From the NCBI RefSeq assembly GCF_030915385.1, contig NZ_CP133268.1, positions 2,533,430 to 2,597,429 on the forward strand: a stretch of DNA of 64,000 bases, given 5' to 3'. A program made the position numbers and the translations under genes. This DNA comes from Neobacillus sp. PS3-12 (GTDB lineage: Bacteria > Bacillota > Bacilli > Bacillales > Cytobacillaceae). This document shows positions 25,046-32,001 of this stretch, piece by piece. Below the pieces are notes generated by a model, which searched no databases, was not told where the DNA came from, and worked only from the letters and a program-made list of their open reading frames with translations. Position 1 is the first letter of the stretch; each line of letters opens with the position of its first letter.

Positions 25046-25852
25046 TTAGTAACTATCAATAATATCGCCTAGTGGATCACCAGAGTTTGAGCCTCCGCCA
25101 TTACCTGAACCGCCTTGTTTCGAAAGCGCTAAATAGATAAGGGCAAGAGCCACACCGATTGCACCAAGACCGATAAGTGTAATTTGTGAAATACAGGCTA
25201 GTACAAAACCAATCACGAAGAATGGCCATACTTCTTTTGTAGCCATCATGTTAATAACCATTGCATAACCAACAGCTACGACCATTCCCCCACCGATTGC
25301 TAAACCGCCCGTCAACCAAGTTGGCATAGATGAGAGTAAGTGACTAACCGGACCTGCACCAACGGCTACGATTAATAAAGCTGGGATGGCAATACGTAAC
25401 CCCTGCATGCAGATCGCAACTATTTGCCAAAATTCAACTTTCCTGATGTTTCCTTCTTGAGCTGCAGCATCCATAAAGTGGACGATTGCTGTTGCAAGAG
25501 TACGAACGATGATTGTCAATAAAAGGCCAGCAACTGCAAGCGGAACAGCAATCGCAATCGCAGAAGCCACACCAGCCTTACCTTGTCCACTTAAAACTAA
25601 AATAATTGCAGATGCAACTGATGCTAACGCAGCATCCGGAGCTACGGCAGCTCCGATGTTTGCCCAACCTAAAGCAATCAGTTGAAGAGTACCACCTAAG
25701 ATAAGACATGGTACTAAGTTTCCTGTAACTAAGCCAATTAACGTACAAGCAACTAGTGGTTGGTGGAATTGGAATTCATCCAAAATCCCTTCCATACCAG
25801 CTAAAAATGCTACGATAAAGACTAATATTATTTGAATCACATTCAAATCCAT
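25046..25852 (-). CDS. manY: PTS mannose/amino-sugar family component IIC
   Basis: A 268-aa polytopic IIC component. It begins MDLNVIQIILVFIVAFLAGMEGILDEFQ, seen here as AFLAGMEGILDE, with FHQPLVACTLIGLVTGN following, the sugar-binding region of the family, and ends in a Gly/Asn/Ser-rich tail (GGSGNGGGSNSGD) of low complexity. It lies 28 nt after manX and 18 nt before manZ; all three are co-transcribed. Confidence 0.92.
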   Translation of the reverse strand: MDLNVIQIILVFIVAFLAGMEGILDEFQFHQPLVACTLIGLVTGNLVPCLILGGTLQLIALGWANIGAAVAPDAALASVASAIILVLSGQGKAGVASAIAIAVPLAVAGLLLTIIVRTLATAIVHFMDAAAQEGNIRKVEFWQIVAICMQGLRIAIPALLIVAVGAGPVSHLLSSMPTWLTGGLAIGGGMVVAVGYAMVINMMATKEVWPFFVIGFVLACISQITLIGLGAIGVALALIYLALSKQGGSGNGGGSNSGDPLGDIIDSY

Positions 25853-25880
25853 GATTATTAATCCTCCGTTTTCTCTGGAT

Positions 25881-26855
25881 TTATTTTTGTTTTTTTAACT
25901 CTACTTGGGCCTTCTTGATAATTTCGCCCATGTCGCCTTTTGAATCGTTCGGAACTTTACGTACATCGAAGTTCAAACCAAGTTCTTTTAACTTTGCGAA
26001 AGTATCAATATCAGCTTGGCTAAAGGCCAACACTTTATTCGGTTGAACTTTACCAGGTGAGTGTGCCATAGAACCAACGTTAATTGTCTTCAATGGAACG
26101 CCACCTTCAACCGCTCTAAGCGCATCTTGCGGGTTTTCGAAAAGAAGTAACGCGCGCTGGCCACCGAAGTGTTGATCATCATTGGCAAGTTCGATCATTT
26201 TACTAATAGGAACAACGTGTGCCTTTACACCTGGAGGAGCAGCCTGCTGAATTAATTTCCTACGAAGTTCATCCTTAGCTACCGCATCAGATACAACGAT
26301 AATACGTGTAGGCTGTGTAGTTTTTGTCCAAGCAGTCGCTACTTGTCCGTGAAGTAAACGAGAGTCAATACGTGCTAACACGTATTCAAATTTACCAGGA
26401 GCGCCTGCATTTGATGGTTTTGCAGCAACTGGTGCAGTTGATGCTGTTACTGGTTCTAATGCTTCTGGTCTTACTTTAACCCCTTCTTTAGCGGTTCCCA
26501 AAATATTTGCGGCAATTTCATGCGCTGTGTTCATCGAGAAGCGTGATGCAAAAGCTTCAATCAACATTGGTAAGTTCAAACCAGCAACGATTGCCCATTT
26601 ATCTTTGTGTTCTTCAAACAAGCCGTTGGCTTGGTTGAAAGGAGTTCCACCCCAAAGATCGACTAAGAATAATACTTCGTCTTGGTTGTCGAATGAGGCG
26701 ATTGCTTCTTCCATTTTTGCCTTTACATCATCAGGTCCTTCGCTCGGCATTAATGTAACAGCTTTTACATTTTCTTGTTTTCCAAAGATCATCTCTCCAG
26801 ATTGCAAGATACCAGTGGCAAATTCACCGTGAGTAGCAATGATAATTCCTACCAT
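25881..26855 (-). CDS. manX: PTS mannose/amino-sugar family component IIAB
   Basis: A 324-aa cytoplasmic fusion of IIA (1-130) and IIB (about 155-324) joined by an Ala/Pro-rich linker (137-152). IIA carries the phosphorylated His9 in IIATHGEFA; IIB carries His169 in RIDSRLLHGQVATAW. Phosphate passes from HPr to IIA, IIB and the sugar. AGGAGG precedes the ATG. The gene has its own promoter at 27170-27198 and a leader of about 308 nt that contains cre-like sites and a terminator-like hairpin. Confidence 0.93.
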   Translation of the reverse strand: MVGIIIATHGEFATGILQSGEMIFGKQENVKAVTLMPSEGPDDVKAKMEEAIASFDNQDEVLFLVDLWGGTPFNQANGLFEEHKDKWAIVAGLNLPMLIEAFASRFSMNTAHEIAANILGTAKEGVKVRPEALEPVTASTAPVAAKPSNAGAPGKFEYVLARIDSRLLHGQVATAWTKTTQPTRIIVVSDAVAKDELRRKLIQQAAPPGVKAHVVPISKMIELANDDQHFGGQRALLLFENPQDALRAVEGGVPLKTINVGSMAHSPGKVQPNKVLAFSQADIDTFAKLKELGLNFDVRKVPNDSKGDMGEIIKKAQVELKKQK

Positions 26856-26898
26856 CTTTTTACCTCCTGTTATTATTGTTACAGCTTTTTCAGCTCAC

Positions 26899-26912
26899 CT
26901 AAAGCGGTTACA
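26899..26912. promoter_or_regulatory. cre-like site before manX
   Basis: CTAAAGCGGTTACA matches the CcpA consensus at 11 of 14 positions; 44 nt before the start codon. Confidence 0.4.
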
Positions 26913-26932
26913 GTTTCAACAAAAAAACAACA

Positions 26933-27024
26933 AAAAAGGCATGAGCAAAAAGTCGATTTAATGAAGGTTTGGGTATAGAATGCCCCTAATACTTCATTTC
27001 AATCAATACTTTTCACTCATGCCT
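26933..27024 (-). promoter_or_regulatory. Long terminator-like hairpin in the man leader
   Basis: On the minus strand GGCATGAGTGAAAAGT pairs with ACTTTTTGCTCATGCC, enclosing AATGAAG/CTTCATT and GGG/CCC, and is followed by TTTTTTG then more T. The arms lie about 90 nt apart, so this is a three-part stem ending in an intrinsic-terminator tail, inside the manX leader. It could be an attenuator, but no antiterminator or ligand site is recognised. Confidence 0.55.
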
Positions 27025-27070
27025 GATCGAATCAGTAACACGTAAAAAATAATGGCTATTCAAATTTATT

Positions 27071-27086
27071 TTGCAAGCGCTGTTAA
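27071..27086. promoter_or_regulatory. cre-like site in the man leader
   Basis: TAACAGCGCTTGCA (minus strand) matches the CcpA consensus at 12 of 14 positions, downstream of the man promoter. Confidence 0.45.
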
Positions 27087-27169
27087 TGAAGTGCTAAAAA
27101 AACAGCTTATGCATCAAAAACAATCTTCTTCAGTGTTTGCTGCATCACCTTAATGAGCTTACATGAGTG

Positions 27170-27198
27170 ATTGTAGCACACGGATATTCCTCTTTCAA
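27170..27198 (-). promoter_or_regulatory. Sigma-A promoter of manXYZ
   Basis: TTGAAA and TACAAT separated by 17 nt on the minus strand. Confidence 0.65.
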
Positions 27199-27255
27199 GA
27201 GGAAAGTTATTGTTCTTAAATTTGTAACAGTATAATAATTTTGAATTTTTCCCAA

Positions 27256-27283
27256 CAAAAAAAGACAAGTTCCACTTGTCTTG
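27256..27283 (-). terminator. Terminator of manO
   Basis: AAGACAAG/CTTGTCTT with a short loop and seven T after it on the minus strand. Confidence 0.85.
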
Positions 27284-27295
27284 TATGTAAAAACA

Positions 27296-27667
27296 TTACT
27301 TTTTAAATTTACTGGTAAAACTGCGTTTGATTACATCAAAGAAGCTTAATGATTGGACCATATGATTTGGATCAACGTATTCACGAATTGCTCGCAAAAC
27401 TTTTTTCTGCTCTTTAGATGAAAATGTATACGTCCCATTTCGCTTAGTTTGGATAGCATAACGTGGAATCCATTTCCCTTTGAACATGACGGATGCGATT
27501 ACGTAATCAACTTCTTCCCAGGGGATTTGAATAAACTTACGAGTATCACGACTATTGAAGAATTCAAATCCCTTGTCCCCGATCATGATCTTACCGTATT
27601 CTGCTATTCCCATTTGTGAGATCGCATCAATAACTAAATCAACTTTTGTATTGATTGATTGGACCAT
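27296..27667 (-). CDS. manO: DUF956 family protein, ManO
   Basis: A 123-aa protein of the DUF956/ManO family, normally the last gene of mannose-family PTS operons and of unconfirmed, probably regulatory, function. Motifs seen: GKIMIGDKGFEFFN, IQIPWEEVDYVIASVMFKGKWIPR (shown here as IPWEEVDYVIASV and GKWIPR). Unusually it lies upstream of manX with its own promoter and terminator, rather than after manZ. Confidence 0.88.
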   Translation of the reverse strand: MVQSINTKVDLVIDAISQMGIAEYGKIMIGDKGFEFFNSRDTRKFIQIPWEEVDYVIASVMFKGKWIPRYAIQTKRNGTYTFSSKEQKKVLRAIREYVDPNHMVQSLSFFDVIKRSFTSKFKK

Positions 27668-27703
27668 TTGCTTTACTCCATTTCATTCTTTTAATAAATA
27701 ATT

Positions 27704-27732
27704 ATTATACGGCGTTTTGTCACTTTAAGCAA
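27704..27732 (-). promoter_or_regulatory. Sigma-A promoter of manO
   Basis: TTGCTT and TATAAT with 17-nt spacing on the minus strand, 37 bp from the start codon. Confidence 0.6.
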
Positions 27733-27770
27733 AAAGTATTTAGGACAAGGATGATTGTTAAATTGAGGTA

Positions 27771-27785
27771 GATGTCTATACCAAT
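27771..27785 (-). promoter_or_regulatory. NagR (dre) operator, site 1
   Basis: TGTCTATACCA, the exact inverse of the second site's TGGTATAGACA, as in NagR/YvoA dre sites. It lies about 40 bp upstream of the manO -35 box. Confidence 0.6.
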
Positions 27786-27858
27786 AAATAGAATTTATTT
27801 TGGTAAATTCTTTGTTATACCGTAAGTTTTAAGATAAATCCTTTTTTACCAGCTAAAA

Positions 27859-27874
27859 AATGGTATAGACAACT
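27859..27874 (+). promoter_or_regulatory. NagR (dre) operator, site 2
   Basis: AATGGTATAGACAACT; the core TGGTATAGACA overlaps the -35 hexamer of the nagA promoter. This is the usual NagR operator type of Bacillus nag genes. Confidence 0.7.
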
Positions 27875-27893
27875 ATATATCACAAATGATAAT
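27866..27893 (+). promoter_or_regulatory. Sigma-A promoter of nagAB
   Basis: TAGACA (5 of 6 with consensus) and GATAAT, 16 nt apart, 32 bp before the nagA start codon, overlapping a dre site. Confidence 0.5.
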
Positions 27894-27924
27894 ATTTAGA
27901 GAGTCTAGAAAGGATGTAATCACA

Positions 27925-29124
27925 ATGACTTCAAATTTTAAGGCTATTTTGCTCAAGGGCATCCAAATATATTCTGAAGGTAAATGGATTGAAAATGGCT
28001 ACATAAAAATAAAAGATCAAAAAATAGTGGAAGTAGGGCGGGCAGAAAATCTTTCCTTGCAGGAAGAGTTTGAGGTTCTTGACCTTCCATTACAATATAA
28101 AGTTGTTCCTGGCTTTATTGATGTTCATATTCATGGAGCAAACGGAGCAGATACAATGGACGCTACGAGAGAAGCTCTAGATATAATGACGCAAGCACTT
28201 CCGGGTGAAGGTACCACAAGCTTTTTGGCAACAACAATGACACAGGAAGAAAAGCAAATTGAAAAAGCTTTAGTGAATGCTGGTGAGTATATCAAGGATC
28301 ATCAAACACCCGGAAAAGCAGAAATACTGGGAATCCATCTCGAGGGTCCCTTTGTGAATCCAAAAAAGGCTGGAGCTCAGCCGATTCAATATATTATTGA
28401 ACCAAATCTTGAGCTGTTTAAAAAATGGGAACAACTTTCAGGACAAACCATAAAGCTGGTAACACTTGCACCTGAACAGTCAGGCGGCCTTGAGATGGTC
28501 CGATACTTAAAAGCAAACGGGATGATTGCTTCCATCGGCCATACTGATGCAACTTATGAAGAAGTGCTAAACGCCATTGATGCCGGAGCAAACCATGTTA
28601 CTCATTTATACAATCAAATGAGGGGTTTGCATCATCGGGAACCAGGTGTTGTTGGAGCAGCCTTTTTAAAAGAAGAGCTAAAAGCAGAATTAATTGTAGA
28701 CGGGGTTCATGTTCATCCGGAAATGGTGAAACTGGCCTACAAGCAAAAAGGAAAAACAGGGCTCATTTTAATTACCGATTCCATGCGGGCCAAATGCTTA
28801 AAGAATGGACATTATGATTTAGGCGGTCAAGATGTTACGGTTCAAAATGGAAAAGCAGTCCTTAGTGACGGAACTCTTGCAGGAAGTATCTTGAAATTAG
28901 GCAAAGGGGTTAAAAATATTATGGCATTTACAGGCTGCGGGCTTGAAGATGCTGTTGAAATGGCGGCTGTAAATCCAGCGAAGCAATTGAATGTTTTTGA
29001 TCGAAAAGGAACCATTTCCGAGGGAAAAGACGCAGATCTTGTAATTCTAGACGAAAACTATGACGTCTATATGACGTTATGCCGAGGGCAAGTGGCTTAT
29101 TCAAAGGAGGAAAACACAAAATGA
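27925..29124 (+). CDS. nagA: N-acetylglucosamine-6-phosphate deacetylase
   Basis: A 399-aa amidohydrolase that removes acetate from GlcNAc-6-P to give glucosamine-6-P. Metal-binding HxH is in DVHIHGANGADT; LEGPFVNPKKAGAQ, GHTDATYEE, HLYNQMRGLHHREPG and ITDSMRA (the catalytic Asp) follow in the family order. The ATG at 27925 has AAAGGATG upstream; the frame is open 13 codons further. The stop overlaps the nagB start (ATGA), so the two are translated together. Its product feeds nagB. Confidence 0.93.
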   Translation: MTSNFKAILLKGIQIYSEGKWIENGYIKIKDQKIVEVGRAENLSLQEEFEVLDLPLQYKVVPGFIDVHIHGANGADTMDATREALDIMTQALPGEGTTSFLATTMTQEEKQIEKALVNAGEYIKDHQTPGKAEILGIHLEGPFVNPKKAGAQPIQYIIEPNLELFKKWEQLSGQTIKLVTLAPEQSGGLEMVRYLKANGMIASIGHTDATYEEVLNAIDAGANHVTHLYNQMRGLHHREPGVVGAAFLKEELKAELIVDGVHVHPEMVKLAYKQKGKTGLILITDSMRAKCLKNGHYDLGGQDVTVQNGKAVLSDGTLAGSILKLGKGVKNIMAFTGCGLEDAVEMAAVNPAKQLNVFDRKGTISEGKDADLVILDENYDVYMTLCRGQVAYSKEENTK

Positions 29125-29857
29125 GGATTATTGAAGCCAAAGATTACCAAGATATGAGTAAGATTGCTGCCGACTACATGATAAAAAAGGTATGTAGCTT
29201 TCCAAAACTGAAACTTGGCCTAGCAACAGGCGGAACTCCTATTGGCATCTATTCAAATTTAATTGCTGACCATCAGAAAAATGGGACTTCCTATCATGAT
29301 GTTACCACTTTTAATCTGGATGAGTATGTTGGACTCTCAGCTCATGATCCAAATAGTTACCGCTATTACATGAACCATAATTTATTCGATCATATTGATA
29401 TTCAAAAAAACAACACATTTGTTCCGCATGGAGATGTGGTCGATATTCAAAGAGAATGTGCTGTTTATGAAGATTTGCTTCAAAAACATAAAGGAATTGA
29501 TTTACAGATTCTCGGAATTGGTAAGAACGGTCATATTGGATTTAATGAACCGGGAACATCCTTTGAATCTGAAACCCATGTGGTGGAATTAACTCCTTCA
29601 ACTAGAAAAGCCAATGAAAGGTTTTTCAACAGCTTAGAGGAAGTACCGACAAAAGCAATTACAATGGGTATTGCCACCATCATGAAAAGCAAAGAAATAT
29701 TGTTACTCATTTCCGGGGAACAAAAAAAGAAGCACTCGAAAGACTTTTGACCGAAAATGTGGATGAAAGTTTTCCGGCATCAGTGCTTAAAAAACACCCA
29801 TATGTTACAATAATTGCAGATAAGGCGGCTATTGCTGGTTTAAAAATTCACAGTTGA
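29121..29857 (+). pseudogene. nagB: Glucosamine-6-phosphate deaminase, frameshifted near the 3' end
   Basis: NagB converts glucosamine-6-P to fructose-6-P and ammonia. Residues to about 200 are normal: GLATGGTPIGIY, NLDEYVGLS, GIGKNGHIGFNEPG and STRKANERFF. After SGEQKK the frame runs off at a run of seven A (29722-29728) and stops at 29750. Eight A would restore 245 codons, with EALERLLTENVDESFPAS continuing to the TGA at 29855-29857. A homopolymer slip, real or a sequencing error, is the simplest cause. It starts at the ATG overlapping nagA. Confidence 0.85.
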
Positions 29858-29951
29858 GGTTCTTCCTCTCTGTGTCTTTTTAAAAGAAACGAAATGCTGG
29901 TTTGTGAAGGATAGACATATATTTTTCACATTGGAAATGGTCTTTTACTTT

Positions 29952-30136
29952 GGCTGTGTTAAAGGAAAATTGTTGATTTTTTCACTCTGTTGATTGGAGC
30001 GGAGGGCACTCGACTCCTGCGGGATATAGAGGCGTCTTCCGACCCCACAGGCGCCAAGGCGCCGAGGAGGCTCCAGGACCTCCCCGCGGAAAGCGAGTGC
30101 CTGGAGCGGAAATCAACAGACTAATTTAACACAGCC
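29952..30136. mobile_element. MITE-like element with 12-bp terminal repeats and 8-bp target duplication
   Basis: A 185-bp non-coding element between nagB and nagR. Perfect terminal inverted repeats GGCTGTGTTAAA/TTTAACACAGCC flank it, and the 8-bp direct repeat TTTACTTT abuts both ends (29944-29951, 30137-30144). Inside are nested inverted repeats: CTGTTGATT/AATCAACAG, GGCACTCG/CGAGTGCC and GGCGCCAAGGCGCC. The GC-rich interior is much richer in G+C than its surroundings. Similar interspersed elements are common in Bacillaceae. The 8-bp duplication would fit mobilisation by an ISL3- or IS4-type transposase supplied in trans, which is inference. Confidence 0.85.
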
Positions 30137-30172
30137 TTTACTTTAAATAGAAAGGATGCAGTGGAGAGGAAA

Positions 30173-30895
30173 ATGATTAAAAAGGATTCCCCCATCCCGA
30201 TCTATTATCAACTTCAAGAGCTCCTAAAGGCTTTAATTGACAAGGGTGAATTAATGCCCGGAGATGTAATTCCTACTGAAAGAGAGTATGCTGAAAAATT
30301 TCATATCAGTCGGATGACAGTAAGACAAGCTTTAACCCAGCTTGTTAATGAAGGATATTTACATCGAATTCAAGGAAAGGGCACATTTGTATCTGAACGA
30401 AAAATTGAACAACCCCTTTACCGTTTAAGAAGCTTTACAGAAGATATGGAGTCCAGAGGACTAAAACCTGGCAGTCAATTAATTTCTTTTGAAATTATTC
30501 CCGCAACCAGCCAAATTGCTTCACAGCTTGGCATTCAGGAATATGCGCCCATTTATGAAATTAAACGGATTCGTTTGGCTGATGATGTTCCAATGGCCTT
30601 GGAATCCAGCTATATCTCGGCAAACCTTGTGAAAGGCTTAACGGAACAAATTGTTAAAGAATCTGTTTATTCATACATTGAAAACCAATTGAACCTTGAA
30701 ATTGATGAAGCTTCACAAATCATTGAAGCATCGATTGCCAATCAAGTGGAAGCTAAATTTTTAAAAATAAAAAAAGGCTCTCCCATCATGCTCATTCAAC
30801 AACAAACCTTTTTAAAGGACGGAACTCCTGTTGAATATGTTAAATCCTCATATCGAGCTGATCGGTATAAATTTATGATCAAAATGAAACGGTGA
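30173..30895 (+). CDS. nagR: GntR/HutC-family regulator NagR (YvoA)
   Basis: A 240-aa repressor of the HutC subfamily. The winged helix (about 1-70: SPIPIYYQLQELLKALIDKG shown in part, then EYAEKFHISRMTVRQAL) is followed by a UTRA effector domain (about 80-235) that binds GlcN-6-P or GlcNAc-6-P in NagR. The ATG at 30173 with GGAGAGG is preferred over a GTG 12 nt upstream. The neighbourhood nagA-nagB-nagR is that of B. subtilis, and dre-type sites lie upstream of nagA. A MITE separates it from nagB, so its transcription from the nag promoter may be altered. Confidence 0.9.
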   Translation: MIKKDSPIPIYYQLQELLKALIDKGELMPGDVIPTEREYAEKFHISRMTVRQALTQLVNEGYLHRIQGKGTFVSERKIEQPLYRLRSFTEDMESRGLKPGSQLISFEIIPATSQIASQLGIQEYAPIYEIKRIRLADDVPMALESSYISANLVKGLTEQIVKESVYSYIENQLNLEIDEASQIIEASIANQVEAKFLKIKKGSPIMLIQQQTFLKDGTPVEYVKSSYRADRYKFMIKMKR

Positions 30896-31034
30896 AATAG
30901 AGGGGAATAAGTTTTTCTTTGACTTTCCCCTTTTGTATTTCTTAAAACATTGGGTTTCATATTCCACTTGATCTCCCCCTTATTTTTATCCCCTTTACTA
31001 TGAGTTTACTATTTGCTTTTTGGAGGAATGAGGC

Positions 31035-31951
31035 ATGAAAAAACTGAGGATTGGTATTGTAGGGTTAGGAGATATAGCTCAAAAGGCTTATTTACCCATT
31101 CTCTCAAAGGAACAGAATTGGACGATATCTGGAGCATTTTCTCCAAATGAAAAAAAACGAAATTCCATCTGTTCCCAGTACCGAATCGATCCCTTTCAAA
31201 GTTTAGAAAACTTGTGTGACCAAAGTGATGCATTATTTGTTCATAGTTCAACCTCATCACACTTTGAGGTTGTGCGTTATCTTTTGAATAGGGGAAAAGA
31301 TGTCTATGTTGACAAACCTCTTGCAGAAACAGTGGAACAAGCCGAAATTTTAGTGGATTTAAGTCAAAAGTATAACAGAAAATTAATGGTTGGCTTTAAT
31401 AGAAGATTCGCACCGATGTATGTAAAAGCAAAGGAAGACTGTCAAGACATTGCTTGGGTCAGGATAGATAAATACAGGAAAAATAATATTAGTAATAGTT
31501 TTTATGCAGATTCACTTTTGGACAGTTATATCCATCTCATTGATACAGCAAGATGGATCGGTGATGGCCAAATTAGCTTAAAAGATGGGCATGTTCATCA
31601 AAATGAAAATAACAATTTGGTCTATTCCCATCATAGTTTTCAAGCAAAAAGTGGCATGCAGATATTCACAGGGTTTCACCGAAGTGCAGGTACAGGATTA
31701 GAGCTTTTGGAAATAGTGAATATGGGAAAAATTATTAGGGTTAAAGACCTTCATACCTTTGAAATTGAAGAAAGTGGCGAATTAAAAATAACAGAAACCG
31801 GTTATGGGAGACAATCCTTAAAGAAAAAGGTTTCGAGGGAGCCATAAATCATTTTATTTTTTCGATACTGGGAGATACTGCTCCAATTGTTGACGGCTTA
31901 GAGGGCTTAAAGAGCCAAGAGTTAATGAGGAGCATTATAGAACAATCCTGA
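31035..31951 (+). pseudogene. Gfo/Idh/MocA-family oxidoreductase, frameshifted
   Basis: The first ~265 residues form a normal Gfo/Idh protein (IGIVGLGDIAQKAYLPIL, VDKPLAETVEQAE, FNRRFAPMY), then the frame shifts near 31803: ITETGY continues as GRQSLKKK to a stop at 31847, whereas one added T restores WETILKEKGFEGAINHF and a normal end at 31949-31951. The intact protein would be 305 aa. Preceded by GGAGG, it is 140 bp after nagR, in the same direction, and ends before a terminator. Unlike nagB, this indel is not in a long homopolymer. Confidence 0.8.
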
Positions 31952-31960
31952 TTATGTTTA

Positions 31961-31987
31961 AAGCGGTAGCAATGCTACCGCTTTTTT
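31961..31987. terminator. Bidirectional terminator at 31.97 kb
   Basis: AAGCGGTAGC/GCTACCGCTT with an AAT loop and TTTTTT, between converging genes. Confidence 0.9.
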
Positions 31988-32001
31988 CACACGCTTCAGT
32001 T

